From NCBI GenBank assembly GCA_905250125.1, contig CAJNOL010000569.1, forward strand, positions 59,357-123,356: a DNA stretch of 64,000 bases, written 5' to 3'. This document shows, piece by piece, positions 12,795-23,900 of this stretch; position 1 is the first letter of the stretch; each line of letters begins with the position of its first letter. The notes under the pieces were generated by a model, which searched no databases, was not told where the DNA came from, and worked only from the letters and a program-made list of their open reading frames with translations. The position numbers and the translations under genes were made by a program. The DNA is from Rotaria sordida. Its lineage: Eukaryota; Rotifera; Eurotatoria; Philodinida; Philodinidae.

Positions 12795-13335
12795 AAGGGA
12801 CCTCCCCCCTCTTTCCGAGGTTTCTCGAGAACGGCTGGATGAAACTTTCAGAGTAGATAGATCTCGATGACTAGAGTAAAAGTTGTCATAGACTCAGAAT
12901 TCGAAAATGCTTCCTTCCTAGAGATATGTGCAACACAGGGGCGAAAAATGACCTGAAGTTTTCCCCCTCCGCAAACTCCTATATTTCATTGTTTAGGGCT
13001 GAAATTTTTTCCACAGAAACTAGGAACAAATTGGGGTGTCTTTTCTTTCTTTGGAAAATATCGTTCCTGAGGGTCAGGAGAGAGAAAATTACTGACGATA
13101 CTATCAAAAAATGCGTTTTTTTCTTATAGCGCCAATTTTGTGGTTCCTGGTTAAATTCTTTAGGAAGAATATTTTCGAGAGAAAAAAAAAGACATACCCC
13201 AATTTGTTCAAAGTATTTACAGTAAAAATTTGAGCCTGATTGGTTGGAGTGCGAGGGGAGAAAAGGGGGGAAAACTTCATTTTTTTCCTGAAAAAAGTAA
13301 TTTTGAGAAAAACGCAAAGAAATTTGTGTTTTTTG
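12795..13335. repeat. Dispersed repeat family B, copy 2
   Basis: Second copy of the repeat described at 10440-10985, same orientation. Open frames here (12926-13129 and 12979-13317) are fortuitous: the homologous positions of copy 1 do not keep the frame. Confidence 0.8.
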
Positions 13336-13639
13336 GTTTTTTCAGCATATTTTAATATTTTTTCGAGTTTTTTTATATATAAGATGTGAGTTTTCAGTTC
13401 TCAAAGTGTGCTCAATGGATAGAGGACATTTAAATCTAGATACTAATCACAAAAGATGTGAAAATTTTGAGTCGGGAAAAGGGGGGGAAGGTCCCCTTAA
13501 ATTTTTTTGTTGTATTTACCAACCAATGCTAAAAGTGGTTTCTTTTTCTAGACAGTCTGAGAACTTTTATGTCGTTTGTCACAGAGATCTCAATGGATTT
13601 GGCTGAAATTTTTTGAATAGGAAATCATGGATTGTACCG

Positions 13640-14215
13640 AGTTGATTCAGTATTGCGATAGGCACCCATAGACCGAATCTTGAATAAAATTTTCAAAAGA
13701 TGTTACATATTTCTACTAAATTTTCTTTTTTACGGAAATGCCATATAATTCTTCTATCGGCTAAAACATTTCTGCACCGAATAGTAAATCCATAAAGAAA
13801 AAGATAAACTTGTTATCACCTTAAAAAAATTTCTTTATGTTGAAAAAAAAATGTCTTTGCGTAGTTCATCATCAATTCTTCAACTACCGGTGTTGATCTA
13901 TCATCACATGGAAAACAGTATACATCCGAATGGATCAAATTTCTTTTGAAATAAAAAAATCATTGACATATGCTGTTATTAAAAATGACAAAAGCAAATA
14001 CATCTTTATGTTAGAAAATTTTTGCTTTTCCAACTAAAAAATAATGGTAAACCCGTGAGAACTGAAGGTTTTTTAAGTTGTTAAAAATGTTATCGAACAT
14101 TTGTTTATACAATAACTATTGATAGTCAAAAGATGATTTCTCATTCATGAGTTTAAAATTTATCTAATGCAATTAGATGAATAACCCATGAGTTAGATCT
14201 ACTTTCTTCAGTCTA
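13640..14215. repeat. Dispersed repeat family C, copy 1
   Basis: About 570 bp that aligns with the reverse complement of 47030-47590 in a midasin intron. A long well-conserved block runs from ATCTATCATCACATGG through AAACAGTATACATCC and AAATTTCTTTTGAAATAA to CATATGCTGTTATTAAAAATG, with only scattered differences. No coding content. Confidence 0.85.
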
Positions 14216-14628
14216 GTCCATTGAGACCTCTATTATATCAATTAACAATTATCACTTTACTTTGAAAAAAAGAGTTTATAGGTAAATAACACATTACCGA
14301 ACTGAGTAATGATGACTGTTAATGAATCATTTTGCAGTTTTATCAAACAATCTTAATCATATCTACTGATAATAAAACATTTTTGATATAATAAGAATAT
14401 TATTTATCTAAATTTTTTCTGAATAGTTTTGTTTTTGATTGTTTTTTTCAAAACTATTGATTATACATCTGCCTTTCATGTAATTACAATGATAAATTTA
14501 TAAAGAAAAAAAAAGTCAATGAATGATCATGAAATAATTCATCATTAAAATTATGTTTTACAATGTGAATAATTTATTTCAAAAGTTCTGTTATTTTAAA
14601 ATGTTTAATTATCTGTTTCAATCATTTG

Positions 14629-14650
14629 ATATATATATATATATATATAT
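14629..14650. repeat. AT dinucleotide microsatellite
   Basis: About 11 TA units downstream of the TRAFD1-like gene. Confidence 0.85.
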
Positions 14651-14886
14651 GTGAGTGAACTTAATACAAATATGTAAAAGAAGAAAAAAAAATGAAATAA
14701 ACGATCGATAAGGTAGAATTTATCAAAAATAAGTATTTAATAGAAAAACAAAACAAACAAAAAAATCAGATATCATCACAATCCTCTTTTTTTTTTTGCT
14801 TTTGGAAAAAAAAAATCTGTCACAATACATGTTATTCTGAGATAATAAAAATAAAGCCATTTGAATCGATTATTTTCCAACAAGTT

Positions 14887-17317
14887 TTAATCAATAGCAT
14901 TCTGTTTAGATGTACATCCAAAAAATCGCTTCAGTCTGAAATATATATAAAAACATACAATCAATTAATGAAAAAGAACAAACAACTTTCAATGATGAAA
15001 CGATAAAAACAAAAATTTTGAATCGATCTTTCAATCAGAAAAGAAAACATAAAATTAATAATGCAACGCTGGTAACTATTCAGCTCAGATTTTCGCCGTT
15101 AGAAAGAGTGGAAGGACAAATCTACCTGAGATTCCCAAGTAGACTTGTACCTCTACTCATGCTCTTTCTAACGGCGAAAATGCACAATTACCTAATCTCA
15201 TTAAGAACTAATCAAATAATAGAAAAGAATATTGTTGTGATATTTACCCAGATTGTTTTTTCGGTTTCACTGTGGGACGGTCAGGATGATTGTTTATCAC
15301 ATTGAGTTTCTGATAATAAAAAAAAAACAATAATTCAAAGATTAAAACTCGATTGATTTCCTTACATTAGTTCCATGTTGAATCTGATGCTGATATCTAC
15401 GATCATTGTGAGATGATGGACGATAATTAACAGCATTATTATTTGGATTTTGATCATCATGCATATTTCGTAAGCTATCAGATGATTTTGCACGTTGTGA
15501 TATACCATCTATTCAAAAAATGAATAAGATAACTATAATAAATAATGTTTTAATTACTTGATAATCCTTCTCTCGATGGTTGTGATATATTTTCATGTGA
15601 ATGATATTCATTTGATCTCATCGATTGATTATCATTATTAAGACCACGATGAGAAGAATTTTTTGATTGTAATAAATTTTCATCACTTCCTGTGTTTCGT
15701 ATATAATTTTGATTTTTATTATTATTATTTATAGATCTATCATTATCAACTGGTCTATTTGCTATATGTGTACGATCAATATCAATACGTTGATATTGAG
15801 CAAAACGATTGTTATTTGGAGATCGAATATCTAAAGAAAATTGTATTAAAATATATGCATTTATAAGACTCACTAGATGATATTGGATGGTTTCGATTAT
15901 TTTGTCGTCTGGTTGGTAGAAAAACAGGTGGTGAAGGTCGTTGTTGAGCAAGAAGACGTGCTGATTCTGTATTTGCTGGATTTTTCACACAATTTTTCTA
16001 GGAAATTAAAATGAATGATTTAATTACAAATTGAAAATTTGATTATTTAATAATTACTTCATGTAAATGAAGTTGTTTAGCTAAAACTAATTGTTGACAA
16101 TATTCACATGGAAGTTGTTCAGTAACAGGTTGTTGACTCATTGTTCTAGATATATCTTTGAAAATTTCTACTTATCAAACGACATCGAACTTACTCTGCA
16201 CGTCTTTCTAATCGTTGCTTTTCTCTCTCACGACAACTTTGCTATATTAAATAAATTTATAAAATAATATAATCGATATAAAATAAACAATATGAATTTA
16301 CAGTATGACTTGACCAATTAGGTAAATCAATTAATTGTTGACAAATTTCACATGGAATATGAACAATACCATGTGAAGCGCTTTGATTTTGATTTGACCT
16401 TGATGGTATTACAGGTGGTTGTTTTCGATTCATATTTGCTGGATTTTCAAGACACATGTCCTACAATAATATAATCAGATATTGATTTAAAGTACTGGAA
16501 AAAATCAACAAAATTTCAAAGTTATTTTTTTTTTGTTTTGTTTTAAAGCATACCCTATGAGCTTTATAATCACTTCGTACACATCGATTATGACAATATT
16601 CACATTCGATTGTCATTGGTACATTAACTTTAAAATAAAATAAAATAAAATAATTAAAAATTTTTCTATTAATAATAGAAATATTTACTTTGATTTGATG
16701 TTATCAATGGAGATCTTCTATTGCCTCTTGGAGAATTTTGATCAGAATAATTTTCAGGATAGTCATTACTAGGAATATCAACTCTTGATATAGGCTTGTT
16801 AGAATTAGTAGGAGCATATTGTTGTGCTAATCGAGTTTTCGGTCGAGTTGGTGGAGTTTCAATTTCATCAATTGATGCACAATTATTTTCATAATGATAA
16901 GTAAAATGAGAACGTCGTATAAATTGACAACAACGTGGACATTGATCAGTTTTATTTCCACATGCAAGTAAATGATCACGTATAACAGTTGATGAAAACA
17001 TTTCTTGACAAAATGAACATTGAATTGATCGATTTCTGCAATTAGTTTGCTTTAAAAAAAGAAAGAACACAATGAAACAATACAAAAAAAAAACCAAAAA
17101 TCACTCCTCATAATATACATGATGTCGTTTGAGAGCTTCTTCACTCATATATTCTTGTCCACAATCACACATATACGTTGATCCTGATTGATCATTATTC
17201 AATGCTCGCAAACGATCATAACTATTACGTCTAAATTTTAAAAAAATAATAACTTTTTTCTTGTGTAAATGATAATAATAATAATCAAACAAACCTTACG
17301 ATTTCAGGACCTGCCAT
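14887..17317 (-). CDS. TRAF-type zinc-finger protein (TRAFD1/FLN29-like), 504 residues
   Basis: TRAFD1 (FLN29) is a cytoplasmic regulator of innate immune signalling in vertebrates; XAF1 is a relative. Twelve exons: 17317-17295, 17230-17119, 17049-16689, 16627-16554, 16460-16302, 16241-16195, 16145-16058, 15997-15874, 15830-15558, 15508-15366, 15309-15248, 14935-14887; total 1515 nt, all phases consistent. The N-terminus carries stacked TRAF-type fingers: CDCGQEYMSEEALKRHHQTNC, CSFCQEMFSSTVIRDHLLAC, CPRCCQFIRRSHFTYHYENNC broken here only by exon joins. Three further C2HC fingers follow: CEYCHNRCVRSDYKAHRDMC, CEICQQLIDLPNWSSHTQSC and CEYCQQLVLAKQLHLHEKNC. The remainder is Asn/Ser/Arg-rich and disordered, ending in a short basic tail. 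The fingers match the TRAFD1 layout (N-terminal TRAF fingers, later isolated fingers), but the number of late fingers is three and the target is unknown. Start chosen as the ATG whose exon joins in phase at AAG/GTTTGT. Confidence 0.82.
15090..15180. repeat. 91-nt hairpin in the last intron of the TRAFD1-like gene
   Basis: TTTTCGCCGTTAGAAAGAG at the left end is exactly complementary to CTCTTTCTAACGGCGAAAA at the right end; pairing continues imperfectly inward to a small loop near 15133. A related single arm (CATCTTTCTAATGGCGAAAT) occurs near 38040 in a midasin intron, so it is more likely a dispersed palindromic repeat than a unique microRNA precursor. Confidence 0.75.
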
Positions 17318-17999
17318 ATGTAAAGTTATTTCAAATCTAAAGAAGAAAAAAAATGATCAAATAAAATTGATAAGATTTTTTTTCTTCTTCATTGAACAAG
17401 TGTTAAGTTTTAGTTGCCCTTTAACATATGATATAATGACAAATGTATTTTATTATTATCTGACCTATAACTGAAAGGTAATTTTATTTGAAACGAGCAA
17501 AAAAGAAATATCGTTAGATTAAAGGACAAAATTTTTTCCAATAAAAATTATTCATTTTAGTATTTATATGTTGAAATATGTTCAATGTAAAATAATAAAT
17601 TCAGAATATGAAAAAGAAAAATATATATATATAAGAGAACGGAAGAAAATAAATATAGTTTGAAGTGTCCTATCATAAAAAAAAATTCAATGAATAAGCA
17701 ATGGAATAATAAAATCCAACCGTAAGAATTTTACTAAGCAAATTTGTATTGAGAGAGGTCACTGACAGTCGAACACCTTTTATACACGTTCGTATAAGCA
17801 ATAAAATATTCAAAAAAAAATGTGATCAAATAGAAATTTGATGTCTTTGACAAAAGAAATGATAGAATACATTGAGGTGTTAAATTAATAAAGAAAAAAA
17901 AAAACTAAAATATATTTTGATATAAACAAAAGTAGAATAGGACGAGAAAACATATTTCGGTCATCATATTCGAATGAATAGTCAAAATTAGAGCTATTC

Positions 18000-18185
18000 C
18001 GAGCATAGAGTCCATCGGATCCAATCGAACCGTACTTTTATGCTCTTAATCATATTTTCTAATCGAAATCGAATAGTCGTCCCGAAGACACGAGATACTC
18101 TTGTATTCCATGACTAGGGTATCCTAATCATTTCTTAGACGACTAGAGCTCATCAAGTTCAAAATTTTCATACCCGGTCCCATCA
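18000..18185. repeat. Short palindromic repeat, long subtype, copy 1
   Basis: Begins with AGTCCATCGGATCC and ends near GAGCTCATCAAGTTCAAAATTTT, so the ends are roughly inverted. The interior (TTTTCTAATCGAAATCGAATAGTCG, then CGAAGACACGAGATACT) matches 49880-50105 in a midasin intron. Confidence 0.7.
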
Positions 18186-19372
18186 GAGACTAACGCAAAC
18201 CGAAAAAAGGGTGGAGAGATGAACTCCTTCTAATCTTGGAAAATTTTCAATTTTTTTTTCTCACTAATCTTCATAACACGGCTCAACCCTTCCTCAATCT
18301 TGATGACCTTGAGATATCCCTGGTAACAAATTGATTTATATTTATTCAATAATGAAATCATAAGTCGAATGAAATATGTCATCTTAATTGAATGTAAATA
18401 TATTTTAATATCATATTTAGTTGTATATGTAACGGTCCATGTGGTTATGCTTCTCAAACTGTGATCGTTACGTTATATTAATATTCTTTGTGCATATTAG
18501 AGTGAACACTTGATTGTTATCGTCTCTTATATAATAATATGTACGATAAATGATAAAAGACCGTTGTAAGCACACAGATGACATAAAACGCCACTGTATT
18601 GAAAATTATTCGTGAATATTTTTATAATTTTGAGGTAGTTTATCAATAAATTGCTTTAATAATTTTGTAATAAAAAAAAAATTTTTCAACTAAATTTAGT
18701 TTTATAAATCTATCAACTGTATATCTATTTGTGCGTAAATAATCAATGTCTTTCACTTAAATTTTTCAAATAGAAATTTTCATTTGAATATTTTAAATAG
18801 TATAAAATATATTATAAAATGTAAATGACATATATGATTAAATCAGTTCTATGTTTTCTCTTTGCATATGCGACGTCGATACTCATCTTATAAATTAAAT
18901 TTTCTCAGGATTTGAAGGACCGAGAAGAAATTTAATTTAACTTATTGAATTTTAATATTTTGAAGCTATGATAACATTCATATCTTTACTTCTTTTAATC
19001 GTTGCATCTTCTTTTATCATTTTAATGAGAGTAAACGAACTAAAAACAGCAAGAGGGAAAAAAATGGATTAAAGAAATAAAAAGAATTGTAAATCTAAAT
19101 GAAACACGATAAATTTAATTTCTCATGAATCTAAAGTTGATTTGAACGAAAATATTTTTTAAGCATGAAAATTGGGATGAATGTATAAGAACATAGCTCG
19201 AGAGCTAATCTTTGATAAATAACAGAATTTTTTAATTTGGTACTTCCTTTTATTCGAAAATTTCCGTTATTTTCTAAAGAAAAAAAATACGTTTTTTTTA
19301 GATAAAGTGAAGAATCTTCTTCGCTTTTTTCTTTGTTCATGTTTTGTAATCGAGTATTCCAGAATATTCAGA

Positions 19373-19625
19373 GAAGCTTCATTATAGTCAATAGTTTCCT
19401 TTTTCTTGTTTGAAAGAACATGTCAAATTGCAGAATATGTAAGAATCCCTTTTTTTGAATAAAACTTTGTTATAATTAGAGTATCATTTTTTGACACATT
19501 GAACTTTTTTCTCCTTAAAAAGTAAGAATTTAAAAAAAGAACTCGATCATACCTTAGATCCTGACATGCTCTTTCAAACAAAAATAATCATTGCCTATAA
19601 TGAAGCTCCTTCAAAAATTTTGGGA
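19373..19625. repeat. Foldback repeat family D, copy 1
   Basis: GAAGCTTCATTATAGTCAAT and TTTGAAAGAACATGTCA on the left pair with TGACATGCTCTTTCAAA and ATTGCCTATAATGAAGCTCC on the right. The centre lies near 19500. The arms share sequence with 59335-59535 (GAAAGAACATGTCA), making a family. Confidence 0.8.
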
Positions 19626-20908
19626 TGCGCGATCAAAAAAGAATAGAAAAAAGAAAAAAACGAAAAAGATTTTCTACTTTTTCTAAAAACAGCATATTTT
19701 TGATGACAATAATCATCTAAAGTTTTTGGAAAAAATGAGATGCCAAAATCATATCATTTATGAAAGATTAGACCTCCGGCTTGCTCCCCATATATTTATC
19801 TTAATTTCGATAATCCTAAGGAAAATTGACTTTTCTGTGAGGAAGAAGAAACTTAATCGAAGAATACAATCCAAAGCGAAACGATGAGCACTCATAATTA
19901 AGCACACAAAAACTTAAAGATAAATATGACGTTTATTGAAAGGTCAGGGAGTGTGGACTTTAGTCTTTTCTTCATTTCCGTCCGAGTATTAGTAAAAGAC
20001 GCTTTGAGCCAAAAGTTCAAACAAATAAATGTTCGGAACATCACATTAGATGAAGTTGTGGTAAACATCTAATAGTTCTGGTCAGTTCAAAATATGTAAG
20101 CAGAGCTACATTTGACTTCGTTTTCCAAATATTTATTTTATTGAGCCTTTTTACTCAGAGTTAGTCACTCTAAAAAGTTTTTTCTTTACACTTTTTTTAG
20201 AATGGCTCAGAGTCAGATTCGATAGACTCAAAAATTCCAGGCTCTATTGACTAATATATCTCACCAGTAAAAAAACGATGCTTAGAGCGTATTTTATCAA
20301 TACCCTTTCCCATAGATGGAATCTGTCTAAAAATCGTACCGGACCTGACCGATCAGTTGCTGGTACCCAATTCTATCAATGCCCTTCCCATCCGCACACT
20401 CTTTAGCATCACAATTTTTTTTTTTGTATGCTAAACTTTTCTCGCACGTATAATTTCCGTGCTCATCATTCACCATTCCATGTAGAAGAAATTTGTTTAT
20501 CATTATTTCAGAAATTTGCCATGAATTTTTTTTTTCTCAAATATTGATTATTCGTTTTACTTAATAATATAAATTAATATTCGAATGAGATATTCGCAAG
20601 CCGCTGATATGCTTTATTACAAAAATTTTTGAAGTATTACAATAAACATTGACATTATAAGAAAAGAAAACAGAACAAAGAAAATTTTTCCTCGTTTTAT
20701 AAAACAACAAATAAACACACATAGAGTATTTTGTTTTATTATTATTATTATTATTATTAAACAATGATATGACAATGTGAGTTCAATAAACAACAACGAG
20801 TATTAAGAAAAAAAAAGAAAACATGTGAAGAGAAAACAGACTAATTTCTATGAATGAGAAACAAAAAGAAAAAGAAAAAGAGAAAAAAAAAAAAGAAAAT
20901 TGAGAATT

Positions 20909-23900
20909 TCATTCAATCGCATTTTCAAGATGTGAAAGTATTGATAAATTATCAACATCATCATCATCATCTGGTGGTAATGAAGGTTTACTATACAAAA
21001 AAATAAATTTATTTTCTGTATTATCATCAAGACAAAAATTTTTTTCCATTAGTCTAATATCAATATCATCATCAGAATAATCAATTAAATTAATATCATC
21101 AATATTAGTTGTTAAATTTTTTTCATTTAATAAATAAATTAAATGTCGATATTCTTCAATTTGTTCATTTGATCGATTTAATTCATTACGTAGTCTAAAT
21201 AAAATATATTTATTCATTAAAAAAACAACAAAAAAATTAAGAAGACATGCTTAACAACAATCAATAACATGCAACTACATTCAAATAGATACAAAAAATT
21301 ATAAAACAAAGAACCATGCTTTGAAATATATGTATATATAGATAGATAGATATGTATATCTAAATAACCCACCTGATTTGTTAAACAACTGTCTCATGCG
21401 AGCAGAGCCTGAGAGAGAATAAAATCATGCAAAATTACTATTGATATAGTTAAAGATTAGAAAAAAAAAAAAGAAAGAAAATTTCTTTCCAATTTTATTT
21501 AGTTATTCTAAATGATTTTGTTTTACACTAACCGTTCAGCTTGTTTTTCACATTCAATTCGACGACATTTTTCTTCTTGATATAAATTTAACATTGGTGA
21601 ACGTTGAGCAAGAACAATATCCTTAAACAAAGAAAACGAAAATTCATTTTATTAAAAAATTATGCTTCTTTTAAAATCCTTTCAAATGTACGAAGAACAT
21701 TCAAAAAAAGAAAAAGTTTCGAAACTAATTTTATTTAAAAACAACAAACAACACTGCTACATTAGTTTTATTGTCTGTGAGTAATTCATATAGTCGTCAA
21801 TGAATTCTGATTGATTAATCATCCTTCAGTGATAAAGTTTCTGTCATTATTCATGAACGTATAATGGTTGTTTATAATAAAGATAGACTTAGGTACCTCC
21901 TTTCAATGTGATAGTAGAATACTGAAAAAGAAGTAATATATAAACATTTTTTTTATTTCAAATTAGTTGCTCAGAGTAAAAGTTATCGAAAACATCTAGT
22001 CAAAATCTCGATTGTACGAACAAGTTATAATTCGCTCATATGCTGAGTTTTACAAGTAACTGTGTTCAAGAACTTTGATTCTTTTTTGTTTTCAAAGGAT
22101 GCACTATTGAATGTTCTACTTGGATTACAAGAGCAAATCTTTATAGTTATTTTACTAGAGTGTTAACATTAAATAAATATATCATCGTGTTATTTCCTAC
22201 AAGAAAAAATAAGAGAAAGTTGAAAAACTGTTGAATTTTGGTTTTCATAATTATTGTTTATTTATTTTGGCTATAATGGCTCGAACCAATCAGAAATTTA
22301 GTACAGCATTTAAAGCATGAGAATTACTACTCATCCTCATTTCGAATACAAGTGAAAAATAACGTCTATGTCAATTCATCTTTAAATGCATCGTTCTGAA
22401 ATAAAACGTTTGGTTTTGTTGTATTATTCTCAAAGTAGAGAGTTCGATGTACAAATCGTTAGAAGGATTAAGCTTAACTTGTCGAGCTGCCACTTATTAT
22501 GCCTTATTCAATGTAGTCATTGCCGCAAGCTATTCTGCTTTGAACATTTCTTTGAAGTCTATCACTATCATAATTAGATGTCTGTTGTCTTTCAATGTGA
22601 CGCTATAATTTTTTAAAAAGTGATATCTATAAAGTTTTATTTTTTTTTCGGTCTAAGATTTTCAAGAAAATTGATGTGGCTTATAGAAATGAGATAAAAT
22701 CTAGAAATTTCACCGTAATGATGCAGCCAGTTTATCATGGAATTTCTAGTTAACATCACATTTTTGTTTTCAAGACAATCACAATAGAAAATCAAAATCC
22801 TTTTTATCTGTTGGAACTTGAAAATTCAATATCTCAACTCATAAGAATCGTGGATCCGAATCCTGTTAGGATTATTCTAGTCTAGAGGTTTCCTCTATTT
22901 GGTCGAAGTATGGACTCAAAAGCGATTAATCACTTCAGATACTTCTCTTGTCAGAGATAGAATCAGTCTAAATTTTTCACAATCGACATCTAGAGCTCAA
23001 TGGGTTCGGGTCGAGAAATTTTTGGACCCGATGGGTTCTTCCCACAAAAGGTTAGTAGTCAATCAGACTCGGATCTAAAAATTTGATCGACTCGATCCAC
23101 GTCCAAAAATTCTCGGTACCGATAGGCTCTACTGGTACCACCCTAAAATTCATATCGATACTGGACTGATAAGTTATCGTACTATTCCATATCTATGGAT
23201 AATGATATTTGACATTTCAAAAGAGTTTCATTATATATCCTTTATGAAATATTAAGAGCAAAAAAAAAACTAATAGAATACACCGGTAAAAACCGGTTTC
23301 ATCTCTGCTTCAATTAAAGATGATGAAAATACGTTAAGAAGTAATTAATACTGATTTCGTAAGAAGTATTGATGGAGTGATAAAATATTTTAGTTTTTTT
23401 TTTTACAGTGCCTTGAACAGTCGATTTTATCTGACATTGATTTGATTACAAATGACCTTAGTTGTCAATCACAAAGCGAATTTTTCCTTGTAGGAAATAA
23501 CATGATGGCATATGTGTTCAGTTTTTGTCGTCTATTAAAATAATTATACATTTCATGGTACATCTTTTCAAAGAAAATTCCTGAATACAGTTAGATACAA
23601 AACTTTTGATCATATTCAATATTAAAATATATTTAATGAATTTATAATAAATAGAAAATCTTACTTTATTTGATGTTGAAGTATGATTAAGTGCTTTAAG
23701 ACCCATTTTAGGTGGTGGTAATTGTTGATTTGATAAAATTGATTGTCTTTTATTTGTTCCATAAAATTGATCATGTGGTGTTTTAAGACAATAATATGTT
23801 GATGGTGAATTATTTGTTGTTATAGGTGTATTTATATTTGATGTTGATGCTAAACTTTGTGTACTTCTTGTCATATAACTATTATTTAAAACAAATAATG

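Larger units (their letters stand above)
12440..14886. other. Intergenic stretch between the membrane-protein and TRAFD1-like genes
   Basis: No supported gene. Two dispersed repeats fill much of it: family B copy 2 (12795-13335) and family C copy 1 (13640-14215). An AT microsatellite lies at 14629-14650. The right end should include the 3' UTR of the TRAFD1-like gene. Confidence 0.6.
17318..20908. other. 3.6 kb intergenic stretch without a supported gene
   Basis: Contains a short palindromic repeat (18000-18185) and a foldback (19373-19625). The right end should hold the 3' UTR of the RasGAP gene; an AATAAA on the minus strand lies within the ATT run at about 20731-20736. Open frames in this stretch lack codon bias and splice support. 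Confidence 0.55.

Noticed and set aside
21372-21420. Candidate small RasGAP exon ([12 protein letters not shown] in one frame)
   Set aside because: It does not fit the phase of neighbouring exons and brings a stop in the required frame; skipping it gives a continuous coiled coil.
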